Source: Phycisphaerae bacterium
GTDB lineage: Bacteria; Planctomycetota; Phycisphaerae; UBA1845; PWPN01
Length of the DNA: 64,000 nucleotides
Reading direction: 5' to 3'
Assembly (NCBI GenBank): GCA_030372985.1
Contig: JAUCQB010000254.1
Span: 21,422-85,421 of the forward strand
Below, one piece after another: positions 41,101-49,582 of this stretch. The notes below the pieces were generated by a model. The model saw only the letters and a list, made by a program, of their open reading frames with translations, was not told where the DNA came from and did not search any database. The position numbers and the translations under genes were made by a program. Position 1 is the stretch's first letter. Every line of letters begins with the position of its first letter.

Positions 41101-41132
41101 TCGCAATTCCCAATTCCTCATTCTCCATTTCT
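41101..41132. repeat. short-period tract over the rhomboid stop codon
   Basis: GCAATTCCCAATTCCTCATTCTCC-type words run into the 3' end of the rhomboid gene, whose TGA stop (41118-41120, minus strand) is inside the tract. This is one of several stop codons in the window embedded in such repeats. Confidence 0.55.
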
Positions 41133-42326
41133 TCCGAGTTCTTCCGCCACCACGTTCAGCCAGTGCCGGGCCTGTTCCTGGCGTTTCTCGTCGGAGAAGT
41201 GGGCGAGCGATTGCCGCAGGTGGCCCTCGGCGACCTCGTACTGCCGCAGGTCGCGCGCGTAGATGATGCCCAGCAGCAGCCGGATCTCGTTTGCCTCCGG
41301 CGAAGTGGGGTACGCCGACAGCAGCTTCTCGTAGGCCGCGGCCGCCTGGGGAAGCCTGTTGAGCCTGTAAAGCTGGTTAGCCACGTCGAGCTGGCTGCCT
41401 TTCGGCAGGACCTGTCGCGGGTCCAGCTCAAGCAGTTTCTCGTACAATCCAGCCGCCGTGTCCCGGTCATTCAGCGCCAAGGCCTCGGCCACTTTCATCC
41501 GCAGCTCGGCCACCTGGTCACGCGGCGCGGGTGGCCCGCCGCCGATGCGCACATCCTGCAGCGACACCGGCCGGGCCACTCGCCCATAGCGGGCCCGGGC
41601 CTCGGCATTCGGATCGGCAATGGCCGTGCGGAACGCCTGGCGATGAAACCACCGCCTCCAGAGCGCCACGATGTCAAATTGGTCGCGCGGCAGCGCCCGG
41701 ATGCCCAGCAGCGCGATCGTCGAGAGGAAACCAAAGGCATAACCCGCCAGGTGAGCGTCAAAGGCCACGTTGCTCGCGCCGGCGAAGCTCTGGGCCAGGA
41801 CGTTGTCCCACAGGATCATCTTGAACACGATCAGAAGCATGCTGGGCAGCTCGAACGTGCCGATGAGGAACCACCAGTACAGAACAGTCACACGGCTTCG
41901 CGGAAACAGGGCCAGGTAGGCTGTGGTTACGGCCGCGATGGCCCCGGAGGCCCCGACCATACCGCCGAAATCGGGGTTCATGTACGCGTGGCCGATCGCC
42001 GCTGCGATCCCGCCTGCCAGGTAGAACAGCACATAAGGGGCGTGGCCCATCTTGCCATTGACGGCGTTGCCGAAAATCCACAGGAACAGCATGTTGCCGC
42101 CGATGTGTGCCCAGTTGGCGTGCATGAACTGGTAGGTGAAGAACTGGTAGAGGTGGATGTCGTCACCCATCAGGGCAAGTTGCTCGCCCAGCGACTGCCT
42201 GCCGTCCATCGCGTGCCGATCCGACCCGCCCAGCGCGAGAAAAACGAGCACGTTGAGCCCGATGAGCACGTAATTGGCCCATGGCGTGCGGCGGATCTGC
42301 GTGTCTGTCGAAATCGGGATGATCAT
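41118..42326 (-). CDS. rhomboid family intramembrane serine protease with TPR tail
   Basis: This 402-residue protein has six or so membrane helices in its first 210 residues. It shows the rhomboid residues HANWAHIGGNMLFLWIFG, the serine in GASGAI near residue 127 and the histidine in HLAGYAFGF near residue 193. Residues about 280-390 form TPR-like helices (VAEALALNDRDTAAGLYEKLLELDP, YEKLLSAYPTSPEANEIRLLL), probably a cytoplasmic protein-binding tail. It cleaves membrane substrates; which ones is unknown. The DUF1844 gene is upstream on the same strand, 35 bases away. Confidence 0.9.
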   Translation of the reverse strand: MIIPISTDTQIRRTPWANYVLIGLNVLVFLALGGSDRHAMDGRQSLGEQLALMGDDIHLYQFFTYQFMHANWAHIGGNMLFLWIFGNAVNGKMGHAPYVLFYLAGGIAAAIGHAYMNPDFGGMVGASGAIAAVTTAYLALFPRSRVTVLYWWFLIGTFELPSMLLIVFKMILWDNVLAQSFAGASNVAFDAHLAGYAFGFLSTIALLGIRALPRDQFDIVALWRRWFHRQAFRTAIADPNAEARARYGRVARPVSLQDVRIGGGPPAPRDQVAELRMKVAEALALNDRDTAAGLYEKLLELDPRQVLPKGSQLDVANQLYRLNRLPQAAAAYEKLLSAYPTSPEANEIRLLLGIIYARDLRQYEVAEGHLRQSLAHFSDEKRQEQARHWLNVVAEELGRNGE

Positions 42327-42361
42327 GAATCACATCGCCCCACGACGGCGTCGCGGACCGG

Positions 42362-42778
42362 TCATTCCTTTGCCGGCGGAGGCGGAGCAGCCTGCCGGCT
42401 CATCGCCTGGTAGATCTCCACGAAGGCCAGCCTGAGCTCTTGCAGCGTCCCGGTGAGCATCCGCTGTTCCTGGTCGTCGAGGTTGTTACGGGTCTTGTTC
42501 TGGAGCAGTTCGAGCAGGTCGATGTAGTGTTTGGCGTATTCGAGGTTCGGCGGGATGGCCTGGCCGTTCTGGTCCCGGAAGCCGCCCAGGCCGATCGTCG
42601 CTTGCATGGTCACCATCTGGATGATTTCGGCGATGTGCGGGCCGGGCAGAGGTCCCGTTTCGCCGGCCTCTTCGGCCTGGCGAACCTCGCGGTCGGCCTC
42701 TTCTTTCTCGCGACGGGCCTGTTCCTTCCAGTCGTCGTCGATGAAGATCTTCGGGGCCTGTTCGTTGTCCTCGGCCAT
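42362..42778 (-). CDS. DUF1844 family protein
   Basis: This 138-residue protein has an acidic/basic coiled N-terminus (KEQARREKEEADREVRQAEE) and a DUF1844 core (residues about 50-125). The core has IQMVTMQATIGLGGF, NLEYAKHYIDLLELLQNKTRNNL and a C-terminal helix LRLAFVEIYQAM. DUF1844 proteins are widespread in planctomycetes and deltaproteobacteria and have no known function. The start at 42778 is set by GGAGG 6 bases upstream. It is probably transcribed with the rhomboid gene. Confidence 0.82.
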   Translation of the reverse strand: MAEDNEQAPKIFIDDDWKEQARREKEEADREVRQAEEAGETGPLPGPHIAEIIQMVTMQATIGLGGFRDQNGQAIPPNLEYAKHYIDLLELLQNKTRNNLDDQEQRMLTGTLQELRLAFVEIYQAMSRQAAPPPPAKE

Positions 42779-43075
42779 GATGGCCTCCGTTCTGGTTATC
42801 AAGTCTGGCTGAATCTGACACTCGTCCCACGCCGGCAACCCGCCCGGCCGGACCTCAAATCATAACATGATGTTCAGTCCGTCGATAGCCGCGCGGGCCA
42901 CCGCCGTCGCGTCCGTGACAGATTCGGCCGGGAAACGCTACGGTTCTCTTGGGGCTTCTGTCAGAACCGTGACCGTACTCGCCACGCCGAAGCCCGGCGA
43001 AGGTGGGAGGGAGCGGCGGACGGCAGGGCGGGCTTTATCCGCTGGCCTGAGTTACCTCGTGCAACTTGCCCGCCA

Positions 43076-44167
43076 TCAGTCATCGCAGAGAGGGTCGGCC
43101 TGAACGTTCTCGCCGCTCACGCAACGCTGGAAGATGCCGAAATCGGACTGATCAACGTCGGTGTCACCGTCGAAATCGGCCTGCTCGCAGGTCGAACTGC
43201 TGCTGTGTGACACGCCTGGCCCGGAGGCGCAGGCTTCGAACAGTGTGAAGTCGCTGTTGTCGACGTCGCGGTCACCATCGAGATCAGGGGCCACCGGACC
43301 GGGCCAGCCGGCCAGACGAGCCATCATCCACCAGAATGCGCGGCCCTTGAGGTTGCAGATCGTCGGCTGCGAATGCTCGCATTCGCAACTCGTGCACAGC
43401 GGATGCCCCGGGTGAGCGGCACACCATTGCTGGGGCCAGTTCCCTCCGCTGTAGTTGCCGTAATCGTTGCAGCCCAGGGCGAGGTAGTCATTGCCGTCGG
43501 GGTCGTGGCTTTCGATGTCCGCGAAGTCAAACAGCACCATGCTGTTGGCCTGCGCATACGCGCGGATCTGGTTGTTGCGCTGATTCAGCGTGCCGCCAAC
43601 GCCGCTCCCGTCCGTGTGGCCGGTCATCAGGATGAAACGCATGTCCGGGTATTCATCCTCGAACTGAGCCATCACACTGAGGTAGTTTGCGATCTGCGCC
43701 TCAGAGTACGACGAGGCTTGTCCACACCACGACCACATCGAGAAGTCATACAAGCCGGTGCTCGCCACTGCTCGCGTCCTGTCGATACCGGACGAACTCT
43801 CCCAGTAGCCGTCGGGAGTGATATATGTCTCGGGGGGGTTGCCGTCGTACATGCGCAGTGCCGGCGGGTTCTCCACCGGCGGCAATCCTTCAGTGCCGCT
43901 CGTGCGGATCGCGATGCTGTAGAAGGAGTCGAGCCCTTCGAGCACATTGACGCCCGTGACAACCTGGCTGCCGTGAGATGTGTGAGCGTAGTGGAATGTG
44001 AGCAGCTTCGCCTGGTCGATCCAGTAGGCCGGGACCAGGCTCAAGTCGGTACAGGTGTGGTCGATGATGATCGCGCTCTGTCCGTTGGCGGACGGCGCGA
44101 AAACCAGGGCTGTCACAAGAATTGCCGGGAACAGACCTGCTGTCATGATGGAGTGCCGTGCGGACAT
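43076..44167 (-). CDS. secreted protein with two dockerin-like repeats
   Basis: This 363-residue protein has a Sec signal peptide (cleavage near ANGQ, residue 29) and a globular domain of about 260 residues. That domain contains LTFHYAHTSHGSQVVTGVN and RFILMTGHTDGSG, a layout that recalls SGNH-like hydrolases, though no catalytic set can be fixed. Near the C-terminus are two EF-hand/dockerin-like repeats (DLDGDRDVDNSDFTLFEAC and DFDGDTDVDQSDFGIFQRC, each followed by a Ser/Gly-rich spacer), likely Ca2+-binding. Such paired repeats are common at planctomycete secreted protein ends. Confidence 0.7.
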   Translation of the reverse strand: MSARHSIMTAGLFPAILVTALVFAPSANGQSAIIIDHTCTDLSLVPAYWIDQAKLLTFHYAHTSHGSQVVTGVNVLEGLDSFYSIAIRTSGTEGLPPVENPPALRMYDGNPPETYITPDGYWESSSGIDRTRAVASTGLYDFSMWSWCGQASSYSEAQIANYLSVMAQFEDEYPDMRFILMTGHTDGSGVGGTLNQRNNQIRAYAQANSMVLFDFADIESHDPDGNDYLALGCNDYGNYSGGNWPQQWCAAHPGHPLCTSCECEHSQPTICNLKGRAFWWMMARLAGWPGPVAPDLDGDRDVDNSDFTLFEACASGPGVSHSSSSTCEQADFDGDTDVDQSDFGIFQRCVSGENVQADPLCDD

Positions 44168-44720
44168 GAACGTTTCCCCTTTCTTGAAGAACAGAGATCA
44201 CTGACTGCTGAGACCTGGATCGGCTGCAAAGAGATCGCTGCAGCACGCATCGCCTGCCCACATACCACTTGTCGGGCTCGGCCATCACGGCCATTGTACG
44301 GCGCCTCCGGCTGTCGTACGCTCGGACGGCAAACATACCCAGGCTATGGCGTCTTGCGGTCAGGCATTCTGTTCCAGTGTGACCCGAAGGATGAGGCAGG
44401 ATTGCCTGTCCCGCATAGCTCGATTTAATGCCGTGTTGCCTGAAACAAGCCCGGTCGCACTCGGCCACGTACCGGGCGCACCCGGAATCGGACAGAAATG
44501 CCGGACAAGGTCGGATGGCACCAAATTGGCCGCGCAGAAAGGGAACAGGCAGGCGGAGAGGTCTTTCTCATTCTGGGGGGTCGTCAAGACCCGCTCGTGC
44601 TCCATTGGCTGAGTGCTTTCGGGTGCCAGCCGGTCTTCTGCTCAGCCTCCCCTGCGCAAGGCGTCCGCATGGGGCCGAGCGAGAGCCTGCCCCGGTGCGT
44701 GAACACGAAGCACGCATGCG
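44168..44720. other. long intergenic region without recognisable features
   Basis: These 553 bases separate the dockerin-type protein gene from the gene ending at 44721, both on the minus strand. I see no plausible coding frame, hairpin with T-run or repeat shared with other gaps. It may hold the promoter and leader of the secreted protein gene. Confidence 0.4.
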
Positions 44721-46250
44721 TCAGAGAGCCCGAGCAGTCCGATCCGCCAGCATCTCGAGCCGCTTGCGGGGCTGCAGGGCGTAGAAGTACTCGCGCCCGG
44801 CCGCGATCCGGTTGCTTTCGACCTGACGGGCCAGGAGGTCGCGGCGATCGGCCAGATCGCGGGCCACGTCGGGATGTGATTCAGCCAATGTGGCGTTGAC
44901 CGCCCGGATGGCGTTGAAGACCTCGCGTCTCTCGGATCGACGTCCCCGCGCTTCCCGCAGTTCGTCGGATCTCTGAATGAGCCGCGCACGTTCTCGCAGG
45001 CGCGACTCCGGCAGATCCGGACAGTATCGCTGCGGATTGAACCGCCAGTCGCGCACGCGACGCCGGGCGGCGAGCAGATCCTCGATCGTCGCAGGCAGCA
45101 TCGGCCATGGCGATCTCAGCGTCGCGCTCACACAGACATATGCCGGCGGCTCGCAGCCGTAATAACGGCGAAAGATGCCGTCGGTGATGCGGTCGTACTT
45201 GGCCCCGCCGATCCCGTGGACGAACAGATCGCAGGCCAGGAGCCTGGCCCACAAGGTCAGCGTCAAGGCTCGCGGCCGGATGACCCATGGCCGCAGGCTC
45301 TCGGCCGCGGCAGGCAAGTCGCGGGTCAGATCCGCTGTGCTCACCTCGCCGATCGCGTTTTCCTCGGCATAGCAGCGAATCGCATCACCCTTGGGTTCAA
45401 TCCATAACCGCCGACGCCGCTGCAGCGGCTGATAAACCCAGAGTGCGGTCTCGATTCGACCGCTCGCGCGGCCCAGATCCGGCAACGGCCGATCCGGCGA
45501 GCGGATCTCCTGATCTTTGCGATACTCGCGCAGTGACTCATTGTACGCGGCGGCGAACCGATCGGCGTTGAGCAACAAGTCGGCGACAAACGGTCCGCCG
45601 ACAACCGCGCTGACCCTGTGCTCCGGCAGGTCGGCGCCCAGCTCGCGATCGATGCGCAGCCGGCCGGCAAGATGCTGGTCCACGGCATCGCCGGGTCCGA
45701 CCCACTCGGCCAAGCCGTCCACATAGGCCGGCACCAGCCAATCGTTGAGTTGTTGGTTCAGGGCGACAGTCAGTTCCTGTCTGATTTGCGCGATCCTCGC
45801 GGCCGTGAGCGGTGCTCGGCCCTCATAGGCAGCGCCGGCCGGTGCCGTCGTGAACGGGATCTCGCGCACCGCCGGCAATTCGTCATCCCCCGGAGCCGGC
45901 ACTCGAAGGGCGGTGGACCGGGGAGCGTCGTTGTCCACAACGAAGTCGATGCCTGCGGCACCGGCCGCGTCGGCAGAAGCCCGCACCGCAACGTGCTTGG
46001 CCCAGACGCCAGGGTGAACGAACTCTGGCTGGTGGCCGGCCGCGATGATCCTGACATCCCCGGTGACCCCGAGCAACTGCGAACGCACCTCTTGCCGGGC
46101 GTCGGATATTGCCATGCCCGCCAGCGTCCCGCCGATTTTCGAGAGCAGCCGGGCGTTCTGCTCCAGGAGGGCGCGCCAATGCTCGGGCGGCGGTTCAAGC
46201 AGAATGCCGCCGTCGTCGGGTGGCGTCTGGAGATTGCGAAATCGAAGCAT
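44721..46250 (-). CDS. uncharacterised protein, possible BshC-like fold
   Basis: This 509-residue protein has no signal peptide or membrane helix. A GHQPEFVHPGVWAKH segment near residue 72, followed by FVVDNDAPRS, recalls the GHQPxxxxGP motif of bacillithiol synthase BshC. The rest (FVHGIGGAKYDRITDGIF near residue 345, and an Arg-rich helical C-terminus of about 100 residues) also recalls the Rossmann-plus-coiled-coil plan of that family. I would not assign function on this alone. Its start lies two bases after the stop of the upstream GT2 gene, so the pair is almost certainly co-transcribed. Confidence 0.55.
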   Translation of the reverse strand: MLRFRNLQTPPDDGGILLEPPPEHWRALLEQNARLLSKIGGTLAGMAISDARQEVRSQLLGVTGDVRIIAAGHQPEFVHPGVWAKHVAVRASADAAGAAGIDFVVDNDAPRSTALRVPAPGDDELPAVREIPFTTAPAGAAYEGRAPLTAARIAQIRQELTVALNQQLNDWLVPAYVDGLAEWVGPGDAVDQHLAGRLRIDRELGADLPEHRVSAVVGGPFVADLLLNADRFAAAYNESLREYRKDQEIRSPDRPLPDLGRASGRIETALWVYQPLQRRRRLWIEPKGDAIRCYAEENAIGEVSTADLTRDLPAAAESLRPWVIRPRALTLTLWARLLACDLFVHGIGGAKYDRITDGIFRRYYGCEPPAYVCVSATLRSPWPMLPATIEDLLAARRRVRDWRFNPQRYCPDLPESRLRERARLIQRSDELREARGRRSERREVFNAIRAVNATLAESHPDVARDLADRRDLLARQVESNRIAAGREYFYALQPRKRLEMLADRTARAL

Positions 46251-46252
46251 CG

Positions 46253-47050
46253 CTACTCAACGGCGTGCGCCGGACCGCCTGGCAAGCCACACGTTTGCCC
46301 GGCGGCGGCAGCGCTCCTGGGATCGGTCTCGGCCCGCACCGGCCAGTCGATCTGCTCGGACAATGCGTGCACGAGCACATCGTAATAGTACAGCAGCCGG
46401 GCGTCCGGATCATCCAGCGAGCCGCCGAAGTAGCGGTTGGGGTCGTTGTAGATCAGCCGGACGGGGGTTTCCTTGATTCGCAGCCCGCGCCTGGCCGCCT
46501 GGACCCAGAACTGAATCGGCATGGCGTAGCCCGGGATGGTGATGTTGAGTTTCGCAAGGGCCGAGACGCGGTAGGCCTTGAAACCGCAGAAAGCGTCGGT
46601 GATTCCCAGCCCCAGGATCTCGTTGAGCATGTCGGCCATCTTCTGATTGATCGCCCTGCGGTCGGCGGGCGGTCGCGAGTTGCCCGGCAGCGGCCGGAGG
46701 TATCGCGAGCCGCTGATGATGTCGGCATCGTCCTGCCGGGTCTCCGCCAGGAAGAGGGGGATCCAGGCCGGCTCGTGCTGCTCATCGCAATCCATGGTGA
46801 TCAGCCAGTCGTAGTCGTTGTCGATGGCATAGCGATAGGCATCGATAAGGCTCTGTCCGTAGCCCCGGTTGTCGATGTGGCGAATGGTCGAGACGCCTTC
46901 CTCGGCCGCCAGAAGCATCGGCGTCTCGTCGGTGGAACCGTCGTCGACTACAAGAATGTCGCCGTCCGGAGCGTATTGCCTCACCTGGCGCAAAACCCCG
47001 ATCAGGGTCTTTGCCTCGTTGTAGACTGGTATGGCCACCAGGTATCGCAT
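46253..47050 (-). CDS. GT2 family glycosyltransferase (DPM1/DPG synthase type)
   Basis: This 265-residue glycosyltransferase has the GT-A opening RYLVAIPVYNEAKTL, DDGSTDET, the DxD-type motif MDCDEQHEP near residue 96, and SGSRYLRPLPG. No C-terminal membrane helices follow, unlike full dolichol-phosphate mannose synthases, so the acceptor may be soluble or polyprenyl-linked. Length fits short cytoplasmic GT2 enzymes. It heads a two-gene unit with the possible BshC-like gene. The 179-base gap upstream holds a loose CCCCACCTCG...GATGGGGTGG hairpin near 47147-47175. Confidence 0.85.
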   Translation of the reverse strand: MRYLVAIPVYNEAKTLIGVLRQVRQYAPDGDILVVDDGSTDETPMLLAAEEGVSTIRHIDNRGYGQSLIDAYRYAIDNDYDWLITMDCDEQHEPAWIPLFLAETRQDDADIISGSRYLRPLPGNSRPPADRRAINQKMADMLNEILGLGITDAFCGFKAYRVSALAKLNITIPGYAMPIQFWVQAARRGLRIKETPVRLIYNDPNRYFGGSLDDPDARLLYYYDVLVHALSEQIDWPVRAETDPRSAAAAGQTCGLPGGPAHAVE

Positions 47051-47229
47051 GCCGCACCTCAGAAAGAATCGCCGTTGAAAATCTTAGGCCGGCCGATTCC
47101 GAAAGCAAACAGACAACTGGCGGAGGTAAACACCGGGAATGTCGGCTGCCCCACCTCGTTTCAAGATGGGGTGGCGATGGTCGAAATCAGAAAGGTAGTG
47201 GGTGCTCACATCACTTGCCGCCAGCCCAT

Positions 47230-48393
47230 TCAAGGCTGCGTCGCTGCCGCGGGCTGTGACACTGACGATGGCCTCGATGTGGCCCCCGGGCGAAGCACAT
47301 GGGCGATGGCATCGAGCCGGGCCGCGCCTTCCGAGAGTGTGGGAGCGAGCCAGCCGCCCTCGTCGAACTCGTTCCACGCGTAGATGATCGCCGCCTGGGC
47401 CGGGGCGGCATCGCGATGCGCTTCCAGCCAACGCAGCCCGCGGCGCAGATGGTCTGCAATCGCCGCGGGCGTGGCCGGCTCGCTGCGGTTCACCTCGCCG
47501 TCGTGACTTCCGTAGGGGCTTCCCCACGGCACGGGCTTCTCGACGCGAGGCCGCGGGTCCCACCCCGTCACCACAATCGGCACAACCTGTGCCCCGGTCC
47601 TGCGGCATTCCTCCCAGAAGTGCTCGAGGTTCTCGACCATGCGGGCGTAGGGGATCGCGCCTTTGCCCAGACCCGCCACGTAGCTGCTGATCGCATCGCA
47701 ACCCAGCCCCTCTGCCCACTTTTTGCCTTGTTGAGGGCTGAAATCCATGATGACGATGTAGGGCCTGGAAAGCCCTTTGGCCGTCACGGTCGCTCGAAAG
47801 GTATCGAGGACTCTCCGAAATCCCTCGACGCCGCCAAGCTTCTCCAGCCACTGCTCATTGATGAAGCCCAGATACAGCAACGGTCGCCCGTCGAGCACCC
47901 GCTGGTATCCCGGCTCCTGCATCAGGCTGACCACGCGGTCCACGAACGCCTGGTGTGGCCATCGTCCGCATTCGGTAATGAGACAGAAGCCGACCTTCGA
48001 CCGGACCGAACTGCTCAGATATCGCTTCAGCGCCAGGCTCAACGGATCGTCCGCGGCGTAGGTCACAAACGCCCAGTAGTCCAGTCCCGCCGCTGCGGCG
48101 TACTCGATTTCGCGATCGATAACCGCCTGCGGTGTGCCGTCGATCTCGATGGCCTCATCGCCGTTCACCTTGGCGTAGAACGGCAGTCGGTTGTGCCACT
48201 TGGACGGCCCAAGGCTCCGGTGAACTGCCGTGCCCACCACGCCGTTATTGCCGAACCATGCATCCCAGCGAATGGCCCCGACGATGGGGCGGGCTTCGCG
48301 GGCGGGCCGGCTCTGCTGCGCGGACAAGTCCTGCGCGCAGATACCATGCGCCACCAGCACGAACAGGACAGCGATCTTGCCATTGAGCCGCAT
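47230..48393 (-). CDS. secreted WbsX-like / GH99-like protein
   Basis: This 387-residue protein begins with a signal peptide (MRLNGKIAVLFVLVAHGICA). It continues as a TIM-barrel-like domain resembling glycosyltransferase WbsX/GH99-like proteins. Examples are IDREIEYAAAAGLDYWAFVTY, RPLLYLGFINEQWLEKLGG, VVPIVVTGWDPRPR and the C-terminal AAIIYAWNEFDEGGWLAPT, where NEFDEGGW is the family signature. The start at 48393 is supported by GAGG 5 bases upstream and the signal peptide; the open frame upstream to 48852 is rejected. It likely acts on extracellular or envelope glycans. Confidence 0.75.
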   Translation of the reverse strand: MRLNGKIAVLFVLVAHGICAQDLSAQQSRPAREARPIVGAIRWDAWFGNNGVVGTAVHRSLGPSKWHNRLPFYAKVNGDEAIEIDGTPQAVIDREIEYAAAAGLDYWAFVTYAADDPLSLALKRYLSSSVRSKVGFCLITECGRWPHQAFVDRVVSLMQEPGYQRVLDGRPLLYLGFINEQWLEKLGGVEGFRRVLDTFRATVTAKGLSRPYIVIMDFSPQQGKKWAEGLGCDAISSYVAGLGKGAIPYARMVENLEHFWEECRRTGAQVVPIVVTGWDPRPRVEKPVPWGSPYGSHDGEVNRSEPATPAAIADHLRRGLRWLEAHRDAAPAQAAIIYAWNEFDEGGWLAPTLSEGAARLDAIAHVLRPGATSRPSSVSQPAAATQP

Positions 48394-48864
48394 TCGAACC
48401 TCGTCGTGTTGGTCATGGACGGATTGGACCAGCATCTCCAAGACTCCATCCTTTGACGTTTCGTTCTGGACCAGCGGTACTTCTGAAAGCATTTGATCGC
48501 CCCTGCCGTCGAGGATCATCGGCCCTGAGGGTCTTGTCCATCCTGCCTGACAGCTTGTCCAAGAGTGCCCTTTTCGGTTGGCGACTCTTGCCAACTTGGG
48601 GGTGCCGCCGCCGACCTGCTTCAATCGACGTTCAGGGGCCGGCCCGCCAGTGCCTGCCCGACCCAAAACGGCGAAAGCGTGGTGCCATAGAACACGCCCT
48701 GTGGTATAATACCACCCGGAGTGGAGACAGGCATTCGTCGGGCAGGCAAATGCCGGACAGGCGTGGACGGCACTTTGTCTGTCTTTCGTCGGCCGCTCTT
48801 CTGTGCGGCCGCACCCGGAGATCAGGGACAGGGGACTCCGCCCTCTCTTCATGGAGGTGTTGAC
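48394..48864. other. divergent intergenic region with grpE-like promoter
   Basis: These 471 bases separate the WbsX-like gene (leftwards) from the grpE-like gene (rightwards). Apart from the promoter at 48682-48710 and the palindrome GTGGTATAATACCAC (48701-48715) overlapping its -10 box, I see no gene or repeat. Confidence 0.45.
48682..48710 (+). promoter_or_regulatory. promoter upstream of grpE-like/hsp70-like genes
   Basis: GTGCCA (48682-48687, 4 of 6 to TTGACA) lies 17 bases from a perfect TATAAT (48705-48710). The -10 box is the centre of a 15-base perfect palindrome GTGGTATAATACCAC-type sequence, a possible operator. The predicted leader is about 145 bases, with no CIRCE-like inverted repeat. 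Confidence 0.5.
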
Positions 48865-49578
48865 ATGGCAGGCAAGAGCTCATCCCGCAAGTCGGTGTCC
48901 ATGACCCCGCGAGCCGCCGGCAAGAAAAAGGCCCCGACAAAGCCGAGCAGGAGCACCGGCACCAAGCCCGCCACCCGGGCCAAAGGGTCCGCCCCGGCCG
49001 GCCACGCCGCCAAGCCCGCCCGCGACCGTTCACCGAGCGGTCTGCTGGCCCAGGCAGAGGCCGACCTGACCACTCTGCTGGACTCGCTGAACAGCCACAT
49101 GGCCACCGCGGTGAACGCCATTACTGAGCTGGCCGTCGCTCAGCAGGGCCAGCATCAACCGATCATCCGCAGCAGGCCGATCGACCGGGCCACGGCCATG
49201 TTTCAGCGCCTCGTCGCCGAGGTGCTTGATGACAAGCTCGTCGAGGTTCTGCCCATGCTCGTGGCCTTGCGCAGCGAGATGAACCAACGCGCCCAGCGCC
49301 CAGGCTCTTCGGCTACAAACGAATCAACCCTGCCGACAGACGGCGACTTCTTCGAGCGAGGCACCGCGATGCTCGATCAGGTATTGAACACGCTGGAGGT
49401 GCACAGCTTCGAGCCGCGCGTCGGCGATCCGTTCGACCCGCTGATTCACCTGGCGGTCGGACAGACCGGCCGCGATGACCTCGGTGACGGCGTGCTGGCC
49501 GAGGTCCTCCAGCCCGGCTTCCGTACCGCCCGGGGCAAGGTCATCGTGCCCGCCCGAGTCAAGGTCAACAGGAGGTGA
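48865..49578 (+). CDS. divergent GrpE-like nucleotide exchange factor
   Basis: GrpE drives ADP release from Hsp70. Residues 1-55 of this 237-residue protein are Lys/Ser/Ala-rich and probably disordered. Residues 58-150 form helices that could make the long GrpE dimer stalk, though less heptad-like than usual. The C-terminal 50 residues match the GrpE beta domain: DPFDPLIHLAVGQ, then GVLAEVLQPGFRTARGKVIV and PARVKV, the FDPxxHxAV...GF...PAxVxV pattern of the family. The start is fixed by GGAGGT before ATGGCAGG. Its TGA stop is inside the AGGAGGTGA ribosome-binding site of the Hsp70 gene, so the two are coupled. Confidence 0.75.
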   Translation: MAGKSSSRKSVSMTPRAAGKKKAPTKPSRSTGTKPATRAKGSAPAGHAAKPARDRSPSGLLAQAEADLTTLLDSLNSHMATAVNAITELAVAQQGQHQPIIRSRPIDRATAMFQRLVAEVLDDKLVEVLPMLVALRSEMNQRAQRPGSSATNESTLPTDGDFFERGTAMLDQVLNTLEVHSFEPRVGDPFDPLIHLAVGQTGRDDLGDGVLAEVLQPGFRTARGKVIVPARVKVNRR

Positions 49579-49582
49579 GCGG

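Noticed and set aside
48391..48410. tRNA T-loop-like ATTCGAACC
   Set aside because: There is no cloverleaf around it; it is the leader of the WbsX-like gene.
48394..48852. N-terminal extension of the WbsX-like gene to 48852
   Set aside because: The internal ATG at 48393 has a ribosome-binding site and starts a clean signal peptide; the upstream frame is low-complexity and crosses the divergent promoter region.
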